From Apodemus sylvaticus (taxonomy: Eukaryota > Chordata > Mammalia > Rodentia > Muridae), in assembly GCF_947179515.1 (NCBI RefSeq), contig NC_067495.1, forward strand, positions 62,637,627 to 62,701,626: a DNA stretch of 64,000 bases. Reading direction: 5' to 3'. The position numbers and the translations under genes were made by a program. The notes below the pieces were generated by a model, which had not been told where the DNA came from, did no database searches, and worked only from the letters and a program-made list of their open reading frames with translations. Below are positions 52,750 through 63,230 of the stretch, one piece after another. Numbering within the stretch: the stretch's first letter is position 1; each line of letters starts with the position of its first letter.

Positions 52750-53635
52750 GGATTTTGTGTCTGTATTAGTAGCTCTTCTCACTGCTGTACCTAACAGAAT
52801 CAACTTAAAGGAAGAAGGTTTTATTAAACTTATGGTTCGGAGGGTGTAGTTCAGCATGGCAGGTGAGTTGGTTGGTAATCGGTTCTTAGCTACTTTGTGG
52901 GTTCTTCTTCCACCATTCTCCCCCTCTTCTTCCATCATTTCAACCCCTAACACTACATAGGAGAGAAAAAAAGGATAGAAGGAAAAAGGAGAGACATTAT
53001 TGTTAGACTCCTTCCTGCTGATTAAGAGCACTGAGTTCCTTGGGGCAAGTTTGGTCTTCACTGTCAAGATATCTAATTTCTTCTTGTTGTTTCTTTGCCT
53101 GTGACTACCTAACAAAATGAAAACAACAGCAATTAACTAACAGCCAACAACCCAGCACCACCACCACCACCCTCTCTGGGCCCTAGCATTTCTACACCCT
53201 CTGAAGTGTCCCCAGAATTCCCAACATCACATAAATGCAGAAACTATCTGCCACTGGCAAAATCACACCCATGCTAGAGCACGAGGCAAATCATAGTCAG
53301 CTGCTGTGGACAATCTGAAGCAGCTCCATATCCCACACCTGGGACAAAAACAAAAACCACAGTCACATATTTCTGTGCTTTTTAAAGAAACCAAAATTCT
53401 CATGACAGGTTGGTGGCAGCAGGAACTTGCTCCTTACAAGATGAGCAAGAAGTGACAATTCCCTGTAATCATCCTCAAAGGCTTGCCTGCCCTCAGGGAT
53501 CCCACTCTGCCATCCATGCCTCCTGTTCTAAAGAGTCAAAAGCCTTCCAAAACAATGTCAGTGGCTGATAACCTAGTGTTCAGCTATCTAAAACGGTGGG
53601 AGGAATTTTACATTCAGATCATAGCAGTCTCTAAC
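52750..53635 (-). mobile_element. Possible second MaLR LTR relic with inserted unique sequence
   Basis: Left end 52755-52865 ('ggaagaaggttttattaaac', 'gtagttcagcatggcaggtg') and right end 53555-53635 ('gtggctgataacctagtgtt', 'gaattttacattcagatcat') resemble the two ends of an antisense MaLR LTR. The middle is not recognised. Confidence 0.35.
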
Positions 53636-54529
53636 ACAAGAATTTGGTGAGATGGAAACATTCAAGCTGTAACAGAGCTGAAGAACCCTAGAATTACACT
53701 TCTTTGGAAGAATCTCTTCAGTGTAATAGTGCACTTCTATTTTCAGCCTTCTCCTTTGTCTCCACACTTCCCTGTCCCACAGTCTCCCTAGGCACTGCTT
53801 GGAAAGTGTTCACACAGTTTCTGTCCTGAAGGAAGCCACACAAGATGCATCCTTCTGCTTGTGAGAGTGCTCCTTGCTCCCCTGTATTTGGGCGTTCCCT
53901 GGTGGGCTATTTCTATGGACTCCCTACCTTGACCCAAGTACTCACTGTACTTGGCCTTCTAGCTCATTGGGCTCTTTGGCTAACATAGTATGGATCATTT
54001 GACATCTGGGAACACTGAGGCTTTAGGAAATTGCCAGACAAGGAAGGGGCTGAAGCCAAGAGGACATGCCTTACGAGGGTCTTCTGACATCCACAAACTT
54101 GTATTCTTGGAGAGCTAGTAACAATTTCCTTTACACAGGCTTTTGCCTGTGACAACAGCTAGCTAAAAGGGAAACAGATTGCTTTGAGTCCAATCTGTCC
54201 TAGTGGGAAACATGCCAGAGCATCTCTGGAGAGCCTGGGACTGAGCCCGAGTTACTGTCAGGATGTGGCCTAGAGCCTCATTTTCCTTCCTGCCCCCCTT
54301 TATCTTCCTCTCCTCCTCCCCTGCCTTCTGCTCCATGACCCCACTGCCCCTCGTTTGGGAGCTGCAGAACAAGAAGGAAGTGGCTATTGATATTCGACTT
54401 GCAGAAGTGTCTCAGCATGCCTGCTCTCCAAATCCACTCAAGGCTGAAAAGGTCATTCTGGTGTGTTGTTAGGGGTTTAAATTCAAGCAAAAGAGGCACC
54501 TTAAGGCTTCTCTACCTGTTCTGGAATCT
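53636..54529. other. Nhsl2: Unique intron sequence
   Basis: Nothing recognised; a C/T-rich patch at about 54285-54330. Confidence 0.45.
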
Positions 54530-54612
54530 TATTCTTGTTGTCCAGGCTACTTTGGAACTTCTAGGCTCAAGCTGTCCCCCTGCCTCAGACTCCCGAGTAG
54601 CTAGAACCCTAT
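54530..54612 (-). repeat. B1/PB1-like monomer fragment
   Basis: 'gttgtccaggctactttgga', 'acttctaggctcaagctgtc' and 'gcctcagactcccgagtagc' resemble the 7SL-derived monomer in reverse. Confidence 0.55.
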
Positions 54613-54968
54613 TCTTATAAAACAGTGAATGATGAGAATACAGTTACCAACAAACTGACATCAAACAGCCTTCCTGACTTCATGAACCCCAGTTTCATAC
54701 TTAGTCTTCATTTATCACTGGCCATATCAAACATACCTAAAACAGGTCCTGCTCAGACCCTCCTATTCCTCCCATATCTTCTTATTTGACAGCTTCATGG
54801 GGCGGGCTGAGAAGGCGAAGCTGGAGTCCCAAGTTGTGGAGGCTCACCCACAAGGCTCATCCTCAGTTTGCTTCTCTCTCAAATGTGACTAATCATAGAT
54901 CTGGCTTTCCCTGTCAAGTGGCTGTGATGGTAAGAGTGATCTGAAAACTATTTTGTAAAAGGTTCACA

Positions 54969-54970
<2 letters not shown>
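54613..54970. other. Nhsl2: Unique intron sequence
   Basis: No recognised features. Confidence 0.4.

Positions 54971-54972
<2 letters not shown>

Positions 54973-55064
<92 letters not shown>
54973..55064 (+). repeat. Compound (TC)n(CA)n microsatellite
   Basis: About 28 TC units (54973-55029) run straight into about 17 CA units (55030-55064). It sits at the tail side of the following reverse B1. Confidence 0.95.
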
Positions 55065-55066
<2 letters not shown>

Positions 55067-55162
55067 ACATCCATATATAGCCCAGGCTACCCTTACACAT
55101 AAAGCCTCCTGCCTCTGCTCCCTAAGCGCTGGGATTCCAGGCATGCGCCATCATGCCCACCC
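55065..55162 (-). repeat. Old B1 SINE
   Basis: 'tatagcccaggctacccttac', 'gcctctgctccctaagcgct' and 'caggcatgcgccatcatgcc'. Confidence 0.7.
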
Positions 55163-55848
55163 TCCAGTGCCATTTCTTATTGGTAAAGAGCACTGACCCA
55201 TCCTTTAAGGCTCAGCTCAGTAGCACCTCCTTGATGATTTGGCTGCAAGGGAGAAGTGAGTACTCCTTTCTCAGCACTTGGAAAGTCTTCATGGGGCACA
55301 TAGCTTGGAGCCCAGGGGAAAAGTGCTATGTGTGCACATGCAGCTCTTATGTGGACGGTAGAGGAGTGGCTCAGCTGGCTTTCCTTTTTATGAATCCCAG
55401 TCCTACACGTGGTCAATTCTCAACAACAGTGTGTGGAGCTGGGGAGGCAAAAATAAATAAATAAGCAAAGAAAAGCCAATTTTGTGACTTGGAAGCTAAT
55501 CTTGGCGCCAGTTACTTGTGTGTCCCTCTAGATGTTGTGAGGTGAAGGAAAATGACAGACTGTGCTGGTAGAATACCTGGGGAGGGAGGTGATGGGAATC
55601 TTTCACACAATGTAAATTAATCTACTTCTTGGCTCTATTTTTCTCATTTGGTCAGGCTGTCGGTTTTGCCAGGATCTCTAAGGGGACAGAAGAGTTAGTC
55701 CTGCCCCATCCCTGCCTTGCTCCAAGTACCACACAGATAAGTCAGACAGCAGGTTACAGAGCAAAGTGCTTGCCTCCATGTGCCCCATACTTCAGCCACT
55801 GAGCAACAGAGGGCAGTGCCAGCCTCTGGGTGCCACCTCCTGTAACCC
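55163..55848. other. Nhsl2: Unique intron sequence
   Basis: No recognised transposon. A CTCF-like word (55803-55816) is discussed under findings. Confidence 0.4.
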
Positions 55849-55872
55849 CTCCTAAGAGAGCTCTCTTAGGAG
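55849..55872. repeat. Perfect 24-bp palindrome
   Basis: Half-site CTCCTAAGAGAG (55849-55860) is followed without spacer by its exact reverse complement (55861-55872). It directly precedes the head of a B3 SINE. Confidence 0.95.
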
Positions 55873-56030
55873 TTGGCGAGATGGCTCTGAGTTTAAGAGC
55901 ATAGACTGGGGCTGGAGAGATGGCTCAGTGGTTAAGAGCCCTGGCTGCTCTTCCAGAGGTCCTGAGTACAATTCCCAGCAACCACATGGTGGCTCACAAC
56001 CATCTGTAATGGGATCCAATGTCCTCTTCT

Positions 56031-56073
<43 letters not shown>

Positions 56074-56328
56074 ACATCAGTGGTATACTCACATACATGA
56101 AATAAATAAAATCTTAAAAAGTAAAAAAAAGAGCATAGACTACTCTTTCTGAGGACCTGAGTTTGATTCCCAGAACCTACATGGTGATTTATCACCAATA
56201 TACTCTAATTCTAGGCACTCTGACTCCCTCTTGTGGCCTTTGCAGGCACCTGTCATGTATGTGGTACACAGAATAAGCAAGCAAAATACCCAAACTCAGA
56301 AAATAAAATAAAATAAAATTCCAGGATA
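55873..56328 (+). mobile_element. B3 SINE, sense, split by a B2 insertion
   Basis: Head 55873-55907 ('ggcgagatggctctgagttt'), body from 56129 ('ctgaggacctgagtttgatt', 'ccctcttgtggcctttgcag', 'gtggtacacagaataagcaa') and an (AAAAT)n tail at 56298-56322. Confidence 0.85.
55895..56141 (+). mobile_element. B2 SINE (B2_Mm type), sense, with 13-bp TSD
   Basis: AAGAGCATAGACT occurs at 55895-55907 and 56129-56141. The insert starts 'ggggctggagagatggctca', carries an A-box (GGCTCAGTGG) and a slightly degraded B-box ('gagtacaattcc'), and ends 'aaataaataaaatcttaaaa'. Its centre holds a (GT)n expansion at 56030-56071 where the consensus has only 'ggtgtgtc'. It adds AATAAA motifs on the gene strand. Confidence 0.93.
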
Positions 56329-57605
56329 AAAATCCCAAAATAAACTAGGAAAGCTGCATTAAGAGTTGGTAGGTGCATCTGTGAGATGAAGGAAGAAAGA
56401 GTGCTGACCTCCAGCAGAAAGCTTCTTGGAGATCACGCCAGCCACACAGAGGCATGGCTAGGTTCTTTCTAGGGGTTACATTTTGGGTCCTCCTCTGACC
56501 ATCCCTTTTTTTTTTTTTTACATTATTAGGATAAAGTTGGCTCTGCTAGATGGCATGTTTGAAGTAGACAGGTTGTTGGGTTTTATTTCATGTATGGACC
56601 TAAGAAGCACCACTAAAGTTGTCCATAACAATCATTGCCATCATACCCAGACCTCTGTGGCCTTGCTCACCTTTACCTTTCTCTACAGCCTAAGCGAGGA
56701 GAACAGGGCTCTATTGGTGGTGCGTCAGTCTAAGATTAGAACATTCTTGGGAACCGTGGCCTTAGATTTTGAGGACTGGGGCCAACAGAGTCCCCACTGG
56801 AAGTCAGTTCTTTATGAAAGCGTAGTCAGTCCCCTGGCTTTGTGATGTGGATGGTCTGAGGCAGGTAGTACTCTCTTCAGGCCTGAGTGTTTCTATCAAT
56901 GAAACGAGATGACTGGGCAAGATATTAAGCTTTCTTGTCAATCTGGAACACAGGCTCTTTCTGTGACAAAACCTTTTTAAACAGCACTTTTAAAATATAT
57001 AAAAGAAGTGTAATCCATCTTCTTTGTTTTCTCATGCCTGGAGCTGCAGCAGTGCTAAGTAACAGGGTGAGGACGCTGACCAGCTACGACCCTACTGTCA
57101 CATCCTTGGCCCAGTCCTTCTCCCCTTATTCTCTTCTCTAGCTAGCCTGTGAGGGGATAGTGGTGTCCTCCTGGCTCTGTCCAGAGAAGCAAGGCTCACT
57201 TCTTCAGGGGAGAATAAGGGTGAAAAGGGATGGTTTCCTTTGTCCACCTGAACCACCAAACCATGCCATAGAATGAAGACATTAGCTTTTCTTCCACTTG
57301 AGTTTCCAGAAAGCAGGCGCTCTTTTGGGATTTGATGACTGTAGTGCATGCAACCCCCTGTACTGTGTGCCGACATGTCATTGAGCCCTGGTGATGGGAA
57401 TACAAGAGCAGCAGGAGAAGACAAAGACTTAGGTGAGAACAGAATGCCGTCTGGCATATTAATTCTTGGGGGGTTGCCTCTGAGTGTAACCCTGCAAGAG
57501 GACATGCTTTGAGCTGGGGTTAGAGGAAGAAATGGGGTGAGCGGTACAGGACTTTGAGAGAAAGTGTGGGCCTTAAGAGCTTTTTTCACTCCCCAGTGGA
57601 AGAGA
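56329..57605. other. Nhsl2: Unique intron sequence
   Basis: About 1.3 kb with no clear transposon other than a T-run at 56507-56519. A 120-codon frame at 56483-56845 has no family motif. Confidence 0.45.
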
Positions 57606-57610
57606 GGATC

Positions 57611-57744
<134 letters not shown>

Positions 57745-58829
57745 CGGTTAGTGTCCCCTGCCTATTTGCTGTGCCCTAGGAAAAGGTGGTAGCAGGGTTA
57801 TGAGCCAGTTCCAGGATTTATTTCCTCTGTGCTCAGCAAGTGCCCAGTAGGTGCTCAGTAAATGTCTGCTGACAGATGGAGTTTCCTCTAATGCCATGTC
57901 AGGCACTGAGAGGAATACAGAGAGAAACTGGCCCTAGTCCCTGACTGTGGTCTAAAAGGAAGGATAAGACAAGCGCATAAATATCGTTATATGGGGCAGA
58001 CTGTGGTAAATGCCTTGGGAGAAAAACAGTGAGGCGGGGCACTCACATCTGGCGGAAGAGGCAACTGGGGCTCCAGAGAAAACCGCCTCCTGGTGCTGCA
58101 TGCTGCCCTGGAATAGGAACGGGGTTTCCACCATGGCTCAGGAATGTGTGTGCGGTGAGGGTGAGGAGTGAGAAAAGGCTGCATTCCAGACCCCAGGGGC
58201 AGACTGGGGACCTAAAAGTTCGTTCACAATGTCTTCAGCAAGCACAGAGAGAATAAATCACTGACCATTCAGAGCCTTGCTACAACTGGGGATTTTCTGA
58301 CTTCTTGTCGTGCCTCAACCCCCAACTTAGAAAACAGACTTAGCAGGGCTCCTTGCTGGTTCATGGGTTGGTCAGCTCAAACCATAAGTGATAGCCAGTC
58401 TCAGTGGCCTACCCATGATTTCACAAAAGCCTTCCTTCCAAGTTCACCGTGCTTCTAGGAACAATAAAACTCCTTGACCCCAGGAAAAGGCCATGCAAGG
58501 ACCAATGGTTGGCTGCTGCCTTTCTCCATCTATCAGTCATGTGACTGGGATGAGCTGTTGCTGGGCAGCAGTGCAATCAAGTGGGGACAGGGGCCACATT
58601 ATTTTACATGAGATTGTTTATCTGCTTATTGGCTGTCCTGAAACTACACAGTGGGAAGCTGGGTGGTACCAGTCCTGGTTGTGCTATACATAGGCAAGAG
58701 CCTGGGAATCAAATCCATCCCTTCCTCTGCCTTCTGCTTCTTTGCTCCCTGGTCTGGATCTAAAGGAGGTCAGTTGCTGGTAACTGATGTATCACATGGT
58801 TTCCTTTAACAAGCAATTATTCCGTTCAT
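57745..58829. other. Nhsl2: Mostly unique intron; MIR tail at 57830-57885
   Basis: 'gtgcccagtaggtgctcagt' and 'aaatgtctgctgacagatgg' at 57838-57882 match the end of MIR. The remainder is unique. Confidence 0.45.
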
Positions 58830-58985
58830 CAGACATTTTCAAATGTCTCAAGTCATTGAATCTTCAAAAGCAGTCTTCTAAGTAGGAATTGTTATTTTTC
58901 CTTGACAAATGAGGAAATAGGCTGAGGGACATTAAGAGCCTTACCCAAAACACACCTAAAAGGCTGAGCCTTTAGCCCTGGTTTC
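58830..58985 (+). repeat. MIR element
   Basis: 'cattgaatcttcaaaagcag', 'gacaaatgaggaaataggct', 'gagggacattaagagcctta' and 'ggctgagcctttagccctgg' are a good MIR match. Confidence 0.65.
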
Positions 58986-59410
58986 CTAACTGCAAGTGGC
59001 TCCAGCTGCAGAGAGCTTCGTGTCTGAGAGTTTGAAATTAGTTATAAATCATCACAATCCAGGAGCCAAACAAAGGAAAAGCCAAAGTGCAAGAACCCCC
59101 GGACTAGAACGTGCTACTATAGAGACAAAATTCATCAAGTGGGAAAAGAAATCTTTGCACATCAAGTTCAATATAGAGGCATCTAGAAGTCTCCAGAATA
59201 TTGGGAAGAGGGTGGAGATGAAAGTCTTCATCACCTCAGATCCTTCCTGCCCATGTGTGCTACAGCCCCAGCTATAGCCCATCAGGGGTACACAGGGAAC
59301 AGTTCTGCTCACAGCCTCAAGGCTGATGTGGCCAAGAGGGGCCCTAACCTTGATCAAATTGAATCCACAAATGTATGTTACCTGTACAAAAGCAAGAGTC
59401 AAGGTAGGTG
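58986..59410. other. Nhsl2: Unique intron sequence
   Basis: No recognised repeat or exon-like feature. Confidence 0.4.
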
Positions 59411-59411
59411 T

Positions 59412-59653
59412 CACTCTGCTTGTGCATGTGTGCATGCTTGTGCACTGGTGCATAGACACGTGTGCATGTGCAGGCTAGAGGAGAACCTTGGGGATACCTC
59501 TTCAGGCTCCGACCACCTCTGTTTTTGAGGTGGCATCTCTCATTGGCCTGGAGCTCACCAAAAAAGGCTAGGCTGGATGATGAGCAAAGCCCAGACATCC
59601 TCCGGTCTCTACCTCCCCAGCACTAGGATTACAGGCCCATACCATCGGGTTCA
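59412..59653 (-). repeat. RSINE1/B4A SINE
   Basis: 'gtgcatgtgcaggctagagg', 'gcatctctcattggcctgg', 'tccggtctctacctcccca' and 'gcactaggattacaggccca'. Reverse RSINE1 lacking its tRNA-like end. Confidence 0.7.
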
Positions 59654-60034
59654 TATGATTGCATGATGTTCAATTTTCACCAGAATCAGTTTTAGAACAT
59701 TTTATCATCCCCACAAATAAATATCATACCTGTTATCCTTGCCCTCCGATCTTTCAGCGCCCTTTACTCCCCACTCCCCAGACATAGACAATGACTAATG
59801 TACTCTCTGGCTCCATGGATTTGCCTATTCTGGACATTTCATATAAATAATATGTCTTCTTTTTTTATGCTTCACTCATTTAGCATAAGCTGTTTTGAAA
59901 TTCAGCCATATTATAAGATGCATTGACACATTCCTTTCTTGTAGAAAGATATTAAATTATATAAGTATTCCACATTTTGATTACCTATTCATCGATTGAT
60001 ATGGTTGACAATTTTTAAAGGGAATTCTTTCTAA

Positions 60035-60246
60035 TTCTTAAAAAAATATATTTATGTATGTGCACACATGTGTGCAATGTACCACCACCACAAAAGAGTG
60101 GAGGCTGGAATACAACTTGTAGGAGTCGGTTCTCTCCCTCTGTCATGTGAGTCCCAGGGATTGAATCCTGGTTATCTGGATTGGCAATAAGTAAGTCTTT
60201 TTTTACCCACTTGCTTTTTACCCCCGCCCAAGTCATCTCACCAGCA
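60035..60246 (-). repeat. B2-superfamily SINE (B3A-like)
   Basis: 'atacaacttgtaggagtcgg', 'ttctctccctctgtcatgtg', 'gattgaatcctggttatctg' and 'caagtcatctcaccagc'. The head carries a T-rich internal insertion near 60200. Confidence 0.75.
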
Positions 60247-60253
60247 ATGACAA

Positions 60254-60255
<2 letters not shown>

Positions 60256-60309
<54 letters not shown>
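60256..60309 (+). repeat. (GT)n microsatellite
   Basis: About 26 uninterrupted GT units. Confidence 0.95.
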
Positions 60310-60314
<5 letters not shown>

Positions 60315-60392
60315 GAGGGTGGGAGGGGAATGCTATTATATTCTCTTGGAGACTATATGTGAACTTCTGAGTATATAGGAAAGTGGCTGTGT

Positions 60393-60790
60393 GCTAATTA
60401 GTTTTTGTCAAAGTTGACATAAGCTATAGTCATATGAGAAAAGAGAACCTCAGTTGAAAACTCCCTCCATGAGATTGGCCTGTAGGCGAGCCTGTAGGGC
60501 ATCTTCTTGATTAGTGGTTGCTGTCGGAGGATCCAGCCAGCCCAGTGTGGGCAGTGTCATCCCTGGTCAGGTGGTCCTGGGATGTATAAGAAATCTGGCT
60601 GAGTGAGCCATGGGAAGCAAACCAGTAAGCAGCATTTTCCCACAGTCTCTGCTTTAGTTCCTGCTTCCAGGTTCCTGCCCTGACCTATCAGTGATGGACT
60701 GTGATGTGGGTTGCAAAAGTTAAAAACACTTTCCAAAGTTGCTTTTGGCTATGGTGTTCATCAGTTGGTTTTGGCTATGGTGATAGGCTG
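60393..60790 (+). mobile_element. LTR-like rodent repeat, sense
   Basis: 'gtcaaagttgacataagcta', 'gcctgtaggcgagcctgtag', 'gggatgtataagaaatctgg' (a TATA-like box), 'tgagtgagccatgggaagca' and 'ttgcttttggctatggtgtt'. It has the layout of a MaLR/RMER-class LTR. A partial relative is at 21340-21520. The word TTTTGGCTATGGTG is duplicated at 60743-60756 and 60769-60782 near its end. Confidence 0.55.
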
Positions 60791-61224
60791 CATCATCTCT
60801 CTTTATCAACACTAGCTATCTAGTATGACAGCAAGCAGAACCATCTTAGTAGGAAGTGGTGTCTCATTGTACTTTTAAGTCATATTTCCTTAATAATTCA
60901 TTATGCCAGATATCTTTTTATGTTACTAGGTCATCTGTATATTTCTTTGGAGAAATACCTATTCACATTCTTTTCCTTCCTAGATTGGGATGGTAATTTT
61001 ATTCTTTGCTTGTGAATGTTCTTTATATATTCTACATACTAGAATCAGAGAAATAATTTACAAATATTTTCTCTTACTCTGTACATTGTATTTTACTGTC
61101 TTGGTAGGGTCTATTAATGTGTAGGTTTAAATGTTCATGAAGTTGAATTCATTTAATTATTTTTTCTGTTACAAAGCTTTTAGTGTTATATCTGAGAAAC
61201 CATTGCTAAATTCAAAATTGGTAT

Positions 61225-61361
61225 TCTCTCTCTCTCTTTCTCTCTCTCCTTCCCTCCTTCTTTCCCTCCCTCCCTCCTTCCCTCCCTCCTTCCCTCCTTC
61301 CCTCCCTCCCTCCCTCCCTCCCTCCCTCCCTCCCTCCCTTCCTCCCTCCCTCCCTTTCTGA
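61225..61361 (+). repeat. (TC)n then (CCCT)n/(CCTT)n pyrimidine tract
   Basis: About 135 bases of pure pyrimidine: TCTC units, then irregular CCCT/CCTT, then about 14 CCCT units. Inserted or expanded inside the antisense L1M. Confidence 0.95.
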
Positions 61362-61671
61362 CACACTGGCATAAAAAAGGAGAAATTCAACTTTATTCCT
61401 TTGCACATGGCTACACGGTAGTCTTGCAACATCACTTATTGAAGAGACTGTTATTTCCTACTTAAGGCTGCTAGCACTGTTGCCAAACGTTGTCCATAAA
61501 ATGTACTGGTTTATCTTAGAATTTTTTATTTGATTCCATTTATCTATATATTGGTCTTTGCACCAGTACAGTGTGGCTCTGGTTACTGTTGCTTTGAAGT
61601 ATAGATGTTGGTAGATATTGGGCACCTCCAGGGGAGCTCCTGATTCCTGTGTCCTAGAACATGAACTTGGA

Positions 61672-62060
61672 CCAAGTTAGTTACTTTTCTAGCTTCTGTG
61701 ATAACATATCCCACAAAAGCAGCTTCAGGTAAAAGTGGTTTTTTCTTTTGGTTCACAGTTCATTATGGTGGGGGAGGTCCGGGCATCAGAAGTGTGAGGC
61801 AGCTAGTTACATCATACAGTCAGGAAGCAGCAAACGACGCATGCTTAAGCTCAGCTCCATTTCTTCTTTTTATTAAGGGTCAAAGCCCATAGAATGATGT
61901 CATGCACCGTGGGCAGCTCTTCCTGCCTCCGTTAACCTAACCAAGAAAAGTCCTTTACAGCCTAACCTAGGTTATCTTTCACAGGTGCTCCAGGATGTTT
62001 TTCTCTTAGATGATTTTAGATCATGTCAGATTGGAAATCAGTATTATCACACAGACAAAG
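61672..62060 (-). mobile_element. MaLR-type LTR, antisense
   Basis: 'gttagttacttttctagctt', 'catacagtcaggaagcagca', 'gtgggcagctcttcctgcc' and 'gatcatgtcagattggaaat' match the copy at 51205-51545 in order and orientation. LTR only. Confidence 0.6.
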
Positions 62061-62232
62061 AGCCATGCAGGGACAGTTTATCAGAAAAGAGATGTAATTC
62101 CAAGGGAGGACCTAAGTTGGAGCAGAGGGATACTTCTGAAGCACAATGGCTGCATTAAGGAGGTGGGCTTTTGCGTCCTATAGCATGAGCTTTGTGGGTC
62201 ATTTATATAACAATGGACTTTCGTTTTTCTTT

Positions 62233-62409
62233 TTAAATCTTTATTTCTACTTTTATTTCATAAGTAAGTCTATGCACCATGTATGCTCAGTGCCTATGGA
62301 AGCCAAAAGAATGTGCTGGATATTCAGAGACTGTGAATTGTCATGTGGGTGCTGGGGACCAAACCCAGCTTCTCTAGAAGGGCAACCACAGAACCATTTC
62401 TCCAGCCCA
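62233..62409 (-). repeat. B3 SINE
   Basis: 'catgtatgctcagtgcctat', 'gtcatgtgggtgctggggac', 'ctagaagggcaaccacagaa' and 'ccatttctccagccc'. A near-TSD TGG(A/G)CTTTCG flanks it. Confidence 0.8.
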
Positions 62410-62644
62410 CACTGGGCTTTCGAGTATGCTTTGTCCTGTGTAATTGTACATACAACTTCATATATCATATGCCTCATTTGCATCTGAAATCTCCACCAGT
62501 GCAGGGATGTGTGTTTTAGCACTATAAAGAACCACAACTTATCTTTACACACCCTGAAGTGCCTCTGCACTTGCCCAGGTTTATGGATTTTGAAAAACTT
62601 AGTGTTGCTGAAATGTCAATATGATCAATATTAGCCCCCCAAAG

Positions 62645-62740
62645 AGAGCCGTGGTAAAGCACAGCTGTAATTTGGAAGCTGAGGTCTGAGGATTGTGAGT
62701 TCAAGGCCAGCCAGAACTACAGCAGGACGCAGCAGTGGAG
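62645..62740 (+). repeat. Old B1/PB1 SINE
   Basis: 'ggtaaagcacagctgtaatt', 'ggattgtgagttcaaggcca' and 'gccagaactacagcagg'. Confidence 0.65.
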
Positions 62741-63084
62741 GAGGAAGAGGCGGGGACCATAAATATAGGAGTGGGCGTGTGTTTGAACCTTCTATTTGCC
62801 AGTTTATTGCATAAGTTAATATTGCAGTCATTGGGAAAGATCTTCTGGATCTTACTCTGTCTTGTTCCCCTGCCTCAGTATGACCAAAAATCAGATGTAT
62901 GTGTCTTCCAACTTTGTTGTTCTTTTCCGAGACTAATTTGACTTAGAAATTCCAAAGGGTGCCTTAAAAATCTGTGTAATTTTAAAATTAGTTCTTGCAT
63001 TTATGCAAAAAAGGACCACTGGGATTTGACTAGGACTTGCATTGTGTTTGTATGTTTGGGGGTTATGTTTATTTGGTTGGTTGT
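62741..63084. other. Nhsl2: Unique intron sequence
   Basis: No recognised features. Confidence 0.4.
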
Positions 63085-63230
63085 AGGCCTATTTCTTTAT
63101 GTAGATAGATCTTCTGTGGTGCAGGCTAGCCAAAAACTTCCTAGGTAGCCAAGGATGGCTTGAACTTCTGATGCCCCTGCCTCAGCTCCCCGGTGCTGGC
63201 ATTGCTGGCATACACTCTAGTGCCTGGCTC
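63085..63230 (-). repeat. Old B1/PB1 SINE
   Basis: 'cctaggtagccaaggatggc', 'ttgaacttctgatgcccctg' and 'cctcagctccccggtgctgg'. Confidence 0.65.

Larger units (their letters stand above)
59660..61640 (-). mobile_element. Ancient L1M/HAL1-like element, antisense, multiply interrupted
   Basis: 59660-60034 ('tttgcctattctggacattt', 'gcttcactcatttagcataa'), 60830-61224 ('gtatatttctttggagaaat', 'gttctttatatattctacat', 'tatctgagaaaccattgcta') and 61362-61640 ('attcctttgcacatggctac', 'tctggttactgttgctttga') are consecutive reverse L1. They are separated by a SINE, a GT tract, an LTR-like repeat and a pyrimidine tract. Confidence 0.75.
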
